From the NCBI GenBank assembly GCA_021292105.1, contig CM037866.1:5307502-5371501 (forward strand): a stretch of 64,000 nucleotides of DNA, in the 5' to 3' direction. The DNA comes from Anadara kagoshimensis. Its lineage: Eukaryota; Mollusca; Bivalvia; Arcoida; Arcidae. The notes beneath the pieces were generated by a model. It saw nothing but the letters and a program-made list of their open reading frames with translations. It ran no database searches and was not told where the DNA came from. Below, piece after piece: positions 20,990-62,330 of this stretch. The stretch's first letter is position 1, and every line of letters starts with the position of its first letter. Made by a program: the position numbers and the translations under genes.

Positions 20990-22100
20990 CCATTAACTTA
21001 ATAACCAACATCATCATCACATTGTAATCAACAATAGCATCGTTATGACGGCCACAACATTGTTCTGACCATCAACATTGTAATAACCACAACATTTTAA
21101 TGATCATCAACATCGGTAATGACCATCATGGTCAAAATTGTAATGATAACCATTAACATTTAATGTCCACCAATATTGTAATGGCCATCACCATGGTGAC
21201 CATCGACATTGTAATGACCATTGTAATGACCATCGACATTGTAATGACCATCAATATTGTAATAACCACAACATTTTAATGACCATCAATATTGTAATGA
21301 CCATCGACATTGTAATGACCATCAATATTGTAATAACCACAACATTTTAATGACCATTAACATAGGTAATGACTATCATCAGGGTTCGTACAGACATTTG
21401 GACTCCAAATTTAAGGACTTTTTAGGGTCTTTTCAGGGTCTCATTTGCAAATTCAAGGCCTAATCAGAGGGACAATTTTATAAAAAAAACATTGGTGCAA
21501 AGACAATTAAATCAATAAAACAATTACTTGCATGTCCATAAGTAACGACACTTGAAGTGGGGATTGATTTTGGGTGTTCAGGAGGGTCAGGTACCTTTAA
21601 ATTGCTCATTCCAATGTAACTTATTTATTTATTTATTTTGATCAGTCTATTTACAACCATTTAATATGAACACCTAATTGGCAAAATTCAAGGGCTTTTT
21701 AGGGTCAGACTTGTTTTTAGGGTCTTTTTAGGGCAAACATCAAAATTAAAGGTCTGTACGAACCCTGTATCATGGTCAAAATTGAAATGGTAACCATCAA
21801 CAAGTCCACCAATATTGTATTGACCATCAACATGGTAATCATTGACATGGTGATAATCATCAACATCAGTAATGACCATCAATCTTGTAATGATGACCGC
21901 AACATTGTAATGATGACCACAACATTGTAATGATTACTGCAACATTGTAATGACCATCAATAATTGTAATGATGACCACAACATTAGTAATGACCACCAA
22001 CATTGTAATGATGACCACAACATTAGTAATGACCACCAACATTGTAATGATGACCACAACATTAGTAATGACCATCAACATCCAACAAATCTCATTAAAT
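20990..22100. repeat. Degenerate (ACCATCAACATTGTAATG)n minisatellite
   Basis: An 18-bp motif with variants (ACCACAACATTTTAATG, ATGACCACAACATTAGTA) in blocks at 20990-21378 and 21770-22100. The later part has longer near-identical units, such as TGATGACCACAACATTAGTA. It is split by the element at 21380-21767. Confidence 0.88.
21380..21767. mobile_element. Element with CAGGGTTCGTACAGAC ends inserted in a minisatellite
   Basis: The left end CAGGGTTCGTACAGAC is perfectly inverted at the right (GTCTGTACGAACCCTG). TATCAT immediately precedes the left end and follows the right end, a likely 6-bp target duplication. The interior has internal TTTTTAGGGTCTTTT repeats. Confidence 0.78.
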
Positions 22101-22813
22101 ATAAGTATTGTAAATAATAATAATATAATAAATATGTGACCTGCAAACATTAAACAAAAATAATCTTCAACTCTTTAACCCCCTCAGTTCATAACATAGT
22201 GGTATGATCCACTCCATGATTTTTGGACCATACTACTCATCTGAAGGGGTGAAAAGGTTCAGTTACACTTTTAAGAAATCAAATTGAAAAAGGTGATCAA
22301 GAAAAGGGCACACATATAAAAACTTAGGTCTGTAATTTAAAAATATGGAGATCTTTTTTCCTGGTAAAAATAACTTATTCACCCCTATAAACCTTTGGTA
22401 TATACCAAAACGCATCTACAAGTGATTCTTCCATTTTAGGTAAGGGGTGGTAAAAGTTATTTTTGTTTCTCACAGACACACTAAAATAATTCTTACATTC
22501 TCATTTACAAATAACAACAGTTTAAACATCCAACCAGCTCACATGCACATTAATTAAGTACAATCGCAAGGATTTGTAATCAAAGTACTGATAGTACTGA
22601 AAGACCATGTTTATTGATAATAAAATCAAAATCAATCAATAATGCTGTACAATAATCAGAAAATATGATTAGAATGCTCAAGAATTTAAATTGGGAAGTA
22701 TTTCATTTGTGCCTTTGAAAATGTTTGATCCAACAGTGAACAGATTGAAAACTTTTTCTTTATATTTTTGTTACAAAAAAATCAAAAGATTTATTGGGCA
22801 TAAAATTGGTTCC

Positions 22814-22860
<47 letters not shown>

Positions 22861-25420
22861 AACATTTTATGGAGTTTTTCTTTCAATAAAAGATACAAGT
22901 AAAACATGAATATAATGAACATGCTTAAAGACGAATACATGGATAGAACGAAGTCAATTATTTGGCTTTTCTATATAAGTCTTTATATAATGATATAAAG
23001 AAGAACTTTATAACGAAGTTAAAAATAGAGTCCCTAGGGCTTAGTTATAAACCTGTTTTACTGTAAATCTATCTTATAAAAACCTTCCATTATGATTAAA
23101 AGTGTTCCAGCATTTTAAGGAAACAAAGAATGTAAAAAATTCATATACAATCCATAATACTACAATAACTAACTGTATCAATAGTCCCATTTTTATTTTG
23201 ATATAATACAAAACCCAGTTAAGGTAAACACCCCAGTAACCATTGGGGTTATGGGATGTGACTCAGGAAACTGGAGTACAGAGAATTCAAACAAGATGTT
23301 ATTTTGGAGTAGTTTAAAGAAATTATGGCACTTTTTAACGAAAAAAAACTTCGAAAAATGGAAAGCAAGATGTCAGAAAATATCATAGCTTTAGGAAAAC
23401 AAGCACTAAAAATTAAACAATGACTACCCTTGAAACTCTTATCCAGTGAGCTAAAACCTTCCACTGGGATTATTAATTTCTTACAGCTGTATATGGATCA
23501 GCAAAACTTTCCTTAACATTCTTATACAAAATCAAAAAAATATTCTTTCCGAACAGTGTATTTAAAATCACTTTGGTCTACATAAAGGCAAAAAACTTTA
23601 ATACTTTGTGCCCAGCACAAGAAACATCAGCTCTATAATGTGCTCAACACAAACACATTCTTTAAAACAGAACCAAATATTATAGATATATAATAATGTA
23701 AAAATAGAAATTACAATTAAATATATATCCTGCCACTGCCAACAAATTTTGTGATGCATTTCTAACTTGTTTATTTTATTCTATTTTTCAATCTGCACTG
23801 TGATAAATCACATTTGTCAATAATTTATTGTTACTTCACACTATTTACATAATCTTAGTGATTAAAAATCTCCAATTCTTAAATAATACAATCACACAAA
23901 TGACTCATATATCCATGTCAAACATCCATCATGTAGTTATAATAAAAGACATCCAAATTTTCTTTTACAGACCTCTTACTTAATACATACAAAATTTAAA
24001 AATTTGCGTTTTATATAAAAAAAACATCAAACAGAAAATTACATATAATTTCATGTCCCGCCGCTGCCACCAAACTTTGAGAGAAAGGGTAAGTTTCAAA
24101 ACTTCAAACCTGACGACTAATTATCAACCAAAACATCAATACTGACCAAATACAAAAACATTCAAGAGAAATAAAGTTTTAAAATAACAAAATATCTAGC
24201 ACTGATAGCCATATATGTGATACACCAAATGAACCAATGATAACATAAACATCCTTGGAATTAAAATTAAAAAAAATTTACAACATAAATTTTATTTTTT
24301 ACAGGAAATGTAAGGTCAAGAAAAATTATATTATAAGAACTATAATGTAACAGTCAAATTCACCTAAACAATGGGAAATTGCTAAGTCCGAAAAGTCAGG
24401 TATTTCGTAAAAATATATAATAAACTGGTCAAAAATATTTCATAGTTTTTATGTTGCAACTGTTTCATAATAAGAGGAAATTCTGACACAAATCTACATT
24501 TTTTGTATTTATGTCAGATCCCTAAAGCTGTTATGATACTATTCTAAATTTAAAATGCAATATGAGTAGACTGACAGCTGTAGAAATATGTGGAAGTCAA
24601 ACATTTACTATGAATCATTTAGATTTCTTAAAAAATAAGGTTGCTACACAATGTTTGTGAATATTGACCATTGTTTTAGTACTTCAAACTCAAATTGGTG
24701 CTATTCAACTAATATTTCACTAGAAAATATTACTAACAGTTTAGTGAAAATCTTAGAAAACAAATTTTGTGAAGTGGCTAACAATGTAAAAACAAAAACA
24801 ACAGATTTTGTTTAAAATGATAATTAATAAAATTAACTTGATATAAAAAACAAACAAAACTAATTGTTCAATTGCTCAAACAGCACTTGAACAATTAAAA
24901 AAAATAAAGGTTTACAATCATTCACAAGCTCGCATCTATCTGACTCAAATACAAAACATTTACAAAAGAAAAACAAAAAAATATAAAGATAAATATTTTA
25001 TTCACATTTGTTGTAATCGGTAATTGATACATAATTTAATATATATATCATTTTAAGTAATACATATTTATGTAAAATAAAAGAAACAAAAATTTATGCT
25101 AAGCATCATCCGAAACATGTAAAACATCTGAAATTATTTAACATAATATATATTATATATGTATATATAATAAGTACCCTAGGCAAGTCATATATATTGT
25201 TAGCACTTTAAAATGTTCAACCTTTGTTTTACCAGCTCAAGGAAATTCCCCTTTGGGTAATTGTCTCCTTAAAAGAAAATGTATACCACATTTGTGACTT
25301 TTTTTAAAACATCTAACTTTGTATTTTTAACTAGAAATCAAAATAAATCATACAAATCCATGTCCAAGTCACAAATCCTAAACACTTTGAAACTGTCAAT
25401 ATATATTAAGTTAAACACAA
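22101..25420. other. AT-rich gene desert
   Basis: No coding exon, RNA gene or well-bounded element seen. Only homopolymers and short A/T-rich ORFs occur. Confidence 0.6.
22819..22858 (+). repeat. Poly(A) tract of about 40 bp
   Basis: An uninterrupted A run. It could be the tail of an old retrotransposed sequence, but nothing upstream is recognisable. Confidence 0.9.
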
Positions 25421-25500
25421 AAACTTCCACCAGGGGAGTGCGGCTGGGTGCTCTGGGAGGGAAAACACTCCCTGTTTAGCTAGCTAAACCAGCAACTTTA
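25421..25500 (-). mobile_element. Short R1 fragment
   Basis: CTGGGTGCTCTGGGAGGG then CTCCCTGTTTAGCTAGCTAA, the reverse of the R1 core. Confidence 0.5.
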
Positions 25501-25514
25501 TTTTTTATTATTAG

Positions 25515-26190
25515 ATGGCAGAATTTTCTAAAATTCATTTGATGATTTTTTGTTTGATTTGCATTAGTCAATGTGACCAAGAACAGGACACAATTACTTG
25601 GCAAAAAACATCAAAGGCTCATGGCTTTGTTTTGGTTGTGAACGTTAATATTTTAAATTATCCCCCTCCTAATAAGCATTCCTCCCTCCTAAAAAATATA
25701 CATGATTTTATTTTTTGAAGTGTGTATTAATTTTGTAGCTTGATGAAAAAACTACCTTGTACTAGAGACAATTACCCAAAGAGAGGTAGAGAAGAGCTAT
25801 TCCAAACTTCTTTTATTCAAAGACAGAATTAATCACTTACACCTGCTACATCTATCTAAGTTAAGAAATTTTAGTTAAGGAATAATTGTGAAACTGGGGC
25901 TAGCAGCACTATGATAGTAACATTGAAATAATTTTTTCATCAATCTGGCCAATCCCTTTCACTGCTACATCTATCTATGTTATGGAAAATTTTAGTTAAG
26001 GAATAATTGTGAAATTGGGGCTAGCAGCACAATGAAAGTAAGAGTGAAATAATTTTTTCATCAATCTGGCCATTCTCATTTCCTGTAAAAACAGGATGAT
26101 TTTTGTATGATTTGCATCGGCCAATGTGACCTAGAACAGGACACAATTACTTGGCAAAAACTTTGAAGGCTCATGACTTTGTTTTGGTTG
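25515..26190. repeat. Local direct duplications
   Basis: The segment with GGACACAATTACTTGGCAAA at 25585 recurs at about 26137. Two tandem copies of CTGCTACATCTATCTA through TTTTTTCATCAATCTGGCC (about 25840-25960 and 25965-26075) lie between, each carrying a half MITE family A end (GGAATAATTGTGAAACTGGG). The spurious ORF at 25515-25718 falls in this repeat. Confidence 0.7.
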
Positions 26191-29015
26191 TTTTCTGCAA
26201 AAAGTAAATACCACAGAGATTTAAAGTAAGAAATTTAATGACTAGTATTGTGAAAAACATAAGCACAATTTTGTACATTTTTGTGCTTGACTTATCACAA
26301 CAGTTAACAATGTAAATTTTATTACGCAAAGATTATTTATAGAGTGAAGAAATAGAAATTTTTAGTCCCCAGTCATAATTCTTTTGCTTTTATTGATGTG
26401 AATGGTATCGGGGATGGAGGAGAATGCCAGTCTGGAGAAAACACTTCAGGAAGTGAACTTACAATTTTTTTTACACTGGGATATGCATATTTGAACCAAG
26501 GCATGAGAGCATAGTGAATCCAGCAAACACTCCAGACAACTTGGCAATTGAGACCAGATTAGAACCATGGAACTATCACCTCTCACAGACTAGGTTGGAC
26601 TCTCATTCAGGACAGATCCTAGTGTGAGAAAATTTGTGAGTTCACTTGCTAAAGGTTTGGTTTCCCGGGGCACTACAGCTTTTGCCAACATATCTGAACT
26701 GACTGCCTTGACATAGAGAAATAATCTTGACTGGGTCTTTAAACACCATTACTCCGATCTATATTAAAGAAGTTCCTGGCTTCTAAAAGATCTATGAGCT
26801 TTTCATGAAAGACGTCTGGCGACAAGAAAGTGTCTTTTAAGTAGTTATGTTGCCAGAGACTTCAAATTATTTTTCAATTTTGTTTTTTATATCGTTTACC
26901 CTTTGTCCTGGAAAATTTTGTTACAAAACATGCTTCATTTACTAAGTAGTAATTAAGGGAATTTGCATAAGACATGGAATTGCAAATCTATATGGAAATC
27001 TTTAAATTCATACAAAAATGTATTTAAGTTAAAAAATCAAAAACATGACTTGCGGGAAAAAATATTTCTAAATATTCATAAATCAAATCAAAAATCAAAC
27101 ATACGACTTGCCGAAAAAAATTGAAAAAAAAAACCCAAACAAGATAACAAATCAAAATGGCATTCATCAAATTAAGTGCAAATTATTTATCACAGTTTAC
27201 GAAATCCTCGCACACGCATTTCACGCTCACCAATAACGAGATCCATGCTCTCCTATATAACAACACATGATCACCAATAACAAATTTCTCATTCACTCCA
27301 ACAACTTCTTCACCAATAACAAGGTCCTAATTGTCCCGCAAAACAACCCACTAGCCCTTCATACAATGCTTCCACAGATAACATGTTTTAAAAGTTAGAG
27401 AAATCTACTGGTATGGATGGCAATATTGAATAAATTTCCCCATTTTTATCCAATAATAACATGATCTTACTGCCAATCTTAACTAAAATGATATTTGCAA
27501 ATTCATATAAATAATTTTTTTAAAATAATATTGGAAACATATGAAAATGAAATTTATTTTAGCACTGAAAGAAAAGGTTATGTAAAATATAGAGTCTGCA
27601 GATTTAAAAAACACCAAATAATTGTAATGGCTATTGTAATTGTAACAGAGACGGTGCTGTAAATTCTAGAATTTTTGCATCTATAATTTTCACGTGTGTT
27701 AAAAATTCAAGTTATGCATTCCTATTCTTGCTTTGCCAGATGACAATTAGTGAAAATGCAAAAAAAATTATATTAAAATTGAATTTTCTAAAAATTTTAT
27801 AATCAAGTCTTGTTATTTCATAAATATGCACAAAAAATATAACACAAAAATTTTCGAATTTACAGCATCTTAACAGTAAAACCTCTCTTAACTGGACGCT
27901 ATTCAGTATATTGGTCTAAAACTGTGTGATTTTTGAAGATTTTCTAGCATACAACTAACCAGAATGGAAAAAGTCATGTGCCATCCGACCAACAAAATGC
28001 CCACAATCTACATAAGGATTTTCTAAACGACCAGTATAAGAAAATTTGTGTGTTTTACCCTGGTGGTTGCTTATTTCAGGTGAAATAGTATATTAAAATT
28101 ATCAAGGGCGGATGACACATGACCTTTATTGGTAGGTGACCATTAAAACTAACTGCCTGCTTAAAGAGTTTTCGCAGTATTAAAAATGACGATTAATGGC
28201 CAGTTTAGTATCTAAAGGTACTGTAAATATACTGAATTTCACAGGTTCAAATTTTCACATTTTTTGTAATATCTGACCGTTTCCTGGGATATAATAGTAT
28301 GGTTTTATGAAACTGACTATAAGATCAAGAATATATAATTGTATCTGTGGCAACAGTAAAAATAAGCAAAAATTAGTGAACTGCAAATAAAGCTACACCT
28401 GCAGTATTTAGTTTTATATATGTCCAGTTAAAATAAGTTTCAAAGAACAACAAACTAATTATTTTTTCCAGTGGATGACATTTGGTAAAGTTTTGTATCA
28501 GGATCGGTTTTTCCCGAAGAACTGTTGACTGCTACAATGGTGCTCTTACATGCCAGCGTTTGTCCCGAATTTTGACCCTTTTAAAACCTGTCCCTCTTGG
28601 GAATATTAACTTGTCCCTAATTTTGAAAAACCGGCCATTTTCAAGAAACTTCATAGTCACATAAAAAATGCATTAATGCTTCATGGTTTAATTTTTTCAA
28701 AAAAGATCATTTTTTGCAATATATATGTTTCAAAAGTAAACTTGTTATGGAATTTTATGCCATAGTTTCTGCCTGTGAAATTTATTTAGATGATTTCAAC
28801 TTAGCTGCCATAGTGATGTTTTCAGTTAAATAGTAATTCCTTGTATTTTAAAGTTTCAAATTCAGCTCTTGCATTTTAAATTATCAAATTCAGCAATCAA
28901 CAGTTCCACAAAAATAAGCAATCTAGACATAAAAGAATTAAATGTTCACTAAGGCATTTTCCAATAAAATTTTGCGATTTGAAAAAATTCTCACAGATAT
29001 TTATATGCACTTAAA
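26191..29015. other. AT-rich intergenic DNA
   Basis: No gene called. About 26410-26770 has degenerate SINE-C-like pieces (TCAGGACAGATCCTAG). The block at 28555-28680 (TTGACCCTTTTAAAACCTGT, GAAAAACCGGCCATTTTCA) has a relative at 33710-33850 in the SIK3 intron, so it is a dispersed repeat. Confidence 0.5.
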
Positions 29016-29099
29016 ATTGAGAAGATAAAACAGTTGATGGGTAATTGAGAAGATAAAACAGCTGATGGGTAATTGAGAAGATAAAACAGTTGATGGGTA
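29016..29099. repeat. 28-bp tandem repeat, 3 copies
   Basis: ATTGAGAAGATAAAACAGTT plus GATGGGTA occurs three times in direct succession, with a single T/C difference in one unit. Confidence 0.93.
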
Positions 29100-29695
29100 A
29101 CAAGACAACATGAAATAAAACAATATGAATAAAATGGGAATGTTGTTTTTCTTACAAAAATAACGGCTTGTGACATTTCCAATTTACAATAACGGCTTGT
29201 GAACTTTCCAATTTACAATGGTAACCAGAGATAATATAGGGCAAAAAAAAGAGAAACTGCTAGCACTTAAACTGTGTTCGAAATAACAACCTGTCTCAAA
29301 GTCCGAGACTGATACTTTTGGGATGACTGGTTACTTTCTCAACAGTCTCTTATATAGCAAGATAGAAAGTGCTGAAATTATAAAGACAACGACTGGCTGA
29401 AAATGTTGACTTATTTCGAACACCTATTTAAAGGTGACCTTTGACCTATAACTTACCTAGGTCAAGGTTATACTAAGTGTTGGCTTATGAGTATGACCAA
29501 GCTTTGCGACCTTTAACTTAAATATAAGAACTGTAATTCTCATTTAATGACCACATCTTACTTTCCACATGAAGATTCAGTGGGATTAATCATGTTACAA
29601 AAAAATTGTTACTATGTTGCAGTGTGTATTTTAGGATTTTTAGAGGGGACTGTTTCCAACACCATTACATCAATATTTTTCCATTCATAATATGT

Positions 29696-29933
29696 TATAG
29701 GTACACAACATTGACCTGTCCGCTTGACCTTTGATTTAAATATTCATCATGGACGAGTTGATTTCAGAATAGGGATCATGTAAACTTCATCTACATGATG
29801 TGAACACTCATCATGGGCAATGTGTATATGCATTGAATGTGAATCTTAACACTGCCCATGTATTGGGTGGACCCTCCTATATGAATATTCCTAATGTAAG
29901 GTCAAACGGACAGGTCAATGTTGTTTATCTATA
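29696..29933. mobile_element. MITE family B copy
   Basis: The ends are TATAGGTACACAACATTGAC and GTCAATGTTGTTTATCTATA. Relative to the 9411 copy the interior is in the opposite orientation (GGGTGGACCCTCCTATATGA here). Confidence 0.85.
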
Positions 29934-30536
29934 AATATGCCTAAGACCTAATATGGACATTTGGCAAAATAAGGAATCAATGACCCCCTTCTAGAATGGT
30001 GTAACCATGGTATAGTCTATGTCGCAGTAAAATATCTAGTTTTCAGACCTTCAAATTAAAATACTTACATGGCCAGTCAAAAAGTATAACATTCATTGTT
30101 AGTGTCAAATTCCAAGTTGTAAACAAAAACAAAAATCATTAGTGGCAGTATTCCACTTTGCAGTCAAAAATATCAATTGAAACATTTTCCAAAATTGTCG
30201 AAATTAATTCACCATTTCAAATACAATAATATTATTACTATTACAAAATAATTCAGATTTGGTTCAATAAACATGTAATTTGAACATGTTGAAAGCACCA
30301 AAAACAATAAGGCCATTATATATTCAAATTCAAGGTCAACTACAAAGTCAAGGTCAGACTACAAGCCAAAGTTAGGAGTTCAAGGTCAAACTGTAAAAGC
30401 GTATTCCCCATGGGAATATTAGATAGGAAAGTGTGTTTAAAACTTGTCGGTAATAACAAAATAAGCAAGTAAAAATAAGTATAATTATGATCACATGTAA
30501 CCATAGTAATTATGATTACAAGTAACCATGGTAACA
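29934..30536 (-). other. Probable 3' UTR and downstream region of SIK3
   Basis: Directly downstream of the SIK3 stop on the minus strand. No clear polyadenylation site can be singled out. Short AAGGTCAA-type repeats occur at 30330-30390. Confidence 0.4.
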
Positions 30537-58050
<27,514 letters not shown>

Positions 58051-58489
58051 TCATAAAACTCTAAACACTAAACATAATAACCTAAAATACTAATGTACTT
58101 ATACAGTCAGTATCTCTGCTGGTGGACTATGAATTCTTGAGGATATCATAAACTCAGTAGGCAGTACTTTTGGATTTTCAAAAATACTACATGTATTGTC
58201 TAAATTTGCTGCTAGTTAAAATATGATAATCCTCAAAAACTAAAATATACTCTCTCATGCAAAGTATTTTCATAGCTAGTTTTAGCTCAATATATTTTGG
58301 TCCTTTAGATATTTTTTATACGATTGAAATAATTTTGGTTTCACAATTTTCGTCAAAGCACTACTGATGAGGAATAGTATTCCAAAATGGAAATTTAGTG
58401 CTGTAAAATTAACTGGTATAATGTTTTTTTTTGTTTTTTTTTCCAATTCTCCAGTAAAATTTTATCCTGATTGTTCTTTATTTAATTGC

Positions 58490-59090
58490 TATTTGAACCT
58501 GTATATAAGAGCCACCTGTCCATAAAGACCACTTTTACCAGTTTCCCTTTATGTGGCCTTTATAGACAGGTTCTACTGTAGTTACAGTGTATTGATTTCC
58601 TAGTTGTGTATCAGCAGAACCATTTACACCTGTATGTAATTTATATCATAATATCATATAAACTGTGACTTACTATAATTTTCACCTACCATAATTATCA
58701 TCATCATAATCATCATCAGTGTAATATTATCATTCAACTTAGTGTCAGAAATTTAACGCTAATACTCTTACCGAGCCGAATCTTAATTTTTCCGTGTTTT
58801 CTGTTAGAGCTTATAAGAGAATTGACAAAATATTACTGCAAGTCTAAATGCAATAAGGTGAACAGGTCCCAGGTTTTATTATGCTTTAGTACTTCAAATA
58901 CAGTCAAACTGTCTATAAAGGTTACCTAAGGGAACCAGTAAAAGAGACCTTTATGTTTAAGTGGCTTTATCTACAGGTTCAATCAAAATGAATAAAGAGC
59001 AATTGGGAGAATTTTTTACTGGCCTTCAGAAGCAGGTGGTCCTTATATAGAGGTAGCCTTTAAGATAGGTTTAAGACAGGTTTGAACGTA
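58490..59090. repeat. Dispersed repeat E copies
   Basis: An inverse fragment lies at 58490-58575 (GTCCATAAAGACCACTTTTA) and a direct copy at 58910-59090 (TATATAGAGGTAGCCTTTAA). They flank the candidate microexon. Confidence 0.7.
58772..58800 (-). CDS. SIK3: Candidate 29-bp SIK3 microexon preceding DFG
   Basis: On the minus strand CTCTAACAG precedes, and GTAAGAG follows, a 29-bp segment. In the frame required by exon a it reads KHGKIKIRL plus the first base of Asp. KIKI is what is expected just before DFG (consensus NIKIADFG), but R-L instead of a single Ala would add one residue. Phase and both splice sites fit; the peptide fits only partly, so this may be chance. Confidence 0.35.
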
Positions 59091-59639
59091 GTCCAAAAAT
59101 GAATCTTATGCATTGGTGCTTCACCTAGCCTCAACATGAGGCTAAAAAGACCTTGGTACATTAATTAGATCTAAAATTATGCAAATCATGTCTCATGCTT
59201 TAACAGGCCCCAGCATGAGGTTATGAGGTTAATTATGCCTTGGTGCTTGAACTAGCATCACCCTGATGGGGATTAGACCTTGGTGCTTGAAAATGCCCAA
59301 AATGAGGCCTTGGTGTATTAACGATCCTCAATTTAAGCCTAATTTTGCCAATAGTGCTTGAATTAGTCCAACATGAGGGTGATCAGACCTTGATTAGCTT
59401 AGTGACTAGCTATCTGATTGGCTAGCTGTATGATTGGTTCAGGAGTTGGCTACATGATTGGTAAAGACCTTAACTTAAACTACATGATTGGTTAAGGGAT
59501 TAACCATGTGTAACTTAAGCAACTTGTGTAGTTTGTGATGTCAATGTACTTAATTTAATTCCACCACTGCAATAAATTGGCCCTTTTTAAATATCTGGTC
59601 AAAATATGTTAACATTACTTACAAAGAATGTTAATTCCT

Positions 59640-61690
59640 AACCATCTTTCTTAGAATTTTGAATCTCTAAACTGAACTTCATGTACACACATAAATTCAA
59701 GCCAAATATATCAAATTACTCTAATTCCCCTAAGGAGTCTTATCTAGACACCAAAATTTGAAGCCAAGAATATCAAATTAAGAATGTTCCCCTGATGAGC
59801 CTTATATCTTACTCAGAATTTTAGTAACCTTTAAGAAATCAATATATATATATGTCACATAAGGCCTGTCCAGTCTGGTGCAGAATGTGTAACCTTCAAT
59901 TATGGGTAGGATCAACTGTTTAAACCTAGTTGTAGTACATGTGACTTTCAAGACATCAGTAAATTTGTCACACAAAATTAACTACATGTGACCTTCAATT
60001 ATGGGTGGGGTCAACTGTTTAAACCTAGCTGTAGTACATGTGACCTTCAAGACATCAGTAAATTTGTCACACAAAATTAACTACATGTGACCTTCAATTA
60101 TGGGTAGGGTCAACTGTTTAAACCTAGTTGTAGTACATGTGACTTTCAAGACATCAGTAAATTTGTCACACAAAATTAACTACATGTGACCTTTAAGAAA
60201 TCAGTAAATTTGTCACACAAATTCAACTAACGCACCTCACCTGTAATAGAACTTTTAACCTTCAAAAAAATCAATATATCTGTCTCGCAAGTTCCCCTGA
60301 AGTGCATTGCAAGTACAGAAAATATGGCCTTCAAATCAATGTTTGTCACACAAGTTCTCCCCTGAAGAACATAGCCTATATGACCATCAACAAATCACAC
60401 AATTTCCCCTCAAAAACCCCATCTTTATAGAACATGTGGCCTTCAACAAATCAATATATTTGTCACACAGAATCCCTTGAAGAACCTTGCCTATGTGACC
60501 TACAATAAATCAGAAGTTCCTTTGAAAGTACTCATCTACATGTATGTGACCTGAAATTTATCACACAAGTTCCCCTAAAGAACCTCACTTGTTTCATGTC
60601 TGGTACAGAACATGTGAATTTCAACAAATCAATATATTTTAAGCACAAGTTCCCCTGAAGAACCTCCCATGAACAGAACATGTACACAAATTCCCCTGCA
60701 GATTCTCCCTTATTTCATGTCTAGTACAGAACCTGTGACCTTAATAAACCTGTTTATAAAGGCCACCCAAGGGAACCAGTAAAAGTGGCTTTTATGGAGA
60801 GGTGGCCTTTATATACAGGTTCAAATAATGTGAATAAGGAACAATTGGGATACAATTCTACTGGCCTTTATAAGCAGGTGGCCCTTATATAGAGGTGGCC
60901 TTTAAGGCAGGTTGGACTGTAATATATTTGTCACACAACTTTCCCTGAGGAGCCTCGCCTATGTGACCTTCAATAAATCATAGAAGTTCCCTTGGAAGGA
61001 TTCATCTATAAGACCTGCAATGAATCACGCAAGTTCAACAAATAAATATAATTCATTAATTGTCACAGAGTTCTCCTGAAGAGCCTCGCATGTACAAAAC
61101 ATATACATAAGGTACCCTACAGAGCCTTCCTTGTTCCATGTCTGGTACAAAACATGAGACCTTGAACAAATCAATATATTTGTCACACAAGTTCCCCTAA
61201 ATAGCCTCACCTATGAGACCTTCATTAATTGACACAATTTCCCTGAAGAGCCTCATGTGTACAGAACACTACACAAATTTCCCTGAAATGCCATTCGTTT
61301 CATGTCTGGTACAGAATTTGTGACCTTCAACAAACCTATATATTTGTCACACAAATTCCCCTAAAGAGCCTCGCATGTAGAGAACCCCTGAAGAGCCTCA
61401 CATGTTTTATATCTGGAACAGAAAGCGTGACCTTCACCAAATCTATATATTTTTTGTCACACAAGTTCCCCTGAAGAGCTTTGCATGTAGAGAACCCCTG
61501 AAGAGCCTCCCTTATTTCATGTCTGGTACAGAAAGCATGACCTCCACCAAATCTATATATTTTTTGTCACACAAGTTCCCCTGAAGAGCCTCGCATGTAG
61601 AGAACCCCTGAAGAGCCTCCCTCATTTCATGTCTGGTACAGAAAACATGACCTTGAACAAATCAATATATCTGTCACATCACTTTTGCTT
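59640..61690. repeat. Complex degenerate tandem array
   Basis: Built from TTTGTCACACAAGTTCCCCT, GAAGAGCCTC and GTGACCTTCAACAAATC pieces. A 99-bp sub-array (TATGGGTAGGGTCAACTGTT...) repeats three times at about 59900-60200, and an approximately 119-bp sub-array (CATGTAGAGAACCCCTGAAG...) three times at 61375-61650. A repeat E copy is inserted at 60745-60925. Confidence 0.85.
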
Positions 61691-62330
61691 TTGACAGCTC
61701 AAGAAAACCACAATACAATTGTCTAACTAATGCTGCTGGTATTACGAACAATAAACACACATCAGGTTAAGTGCAATCAAAAAATCGTACTCGCTATAGT
61801 TCATCGCCAGTCAGTTAACCTGACTTACTTGTGAAAAAAACATGCATTTTCTTTTTTTAAAAATAAACAAATATCTAAATCATGAAAAAAAACTTAATTT
61901 AAATTCAAAATGTACTGTTCTTAAAAAAAAATTATTCAAATTTCATACTGGATTTTTTTTCTTTTAATTTTCAAATGATTTCATTATTTCAAATTATAAG
62001 TGGGCAAAAATGATTGAAATTTAATTTAATTTCTAAGCTTGTAATTTTATAATTTTAATAAGAAGTGAAAAACAAGAAAATAACAAAAACGTTTTCATTT
62101 AAATTTAATATAATTTAAACTCAAGGTAATAAACAAGACATCTCTTTTTTCAGACTTCAAAATCATTTCAAATTCTGATCACAACGTAAACAAGTAAATT
62201 ATATAAATGCATCATCAAATTTGCTTTCAACATTATTTCAATAATCCAACATATTGGCAAACAATTTCTCAGTGATGGATCTGAAATTGGAGGAGGACAG
62301 TGGAGTTATTCTGAGGAAACAGGCCCCGGT
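61691..62330. other. AT-rich intron-like DNA, nothing recognised
   Basis: Probably SIK3 5' intron. No kinase N-lobe exon (HRDLK, VAIK) was found in 58805-64000 on the minus strand. Confidence 0.55.
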
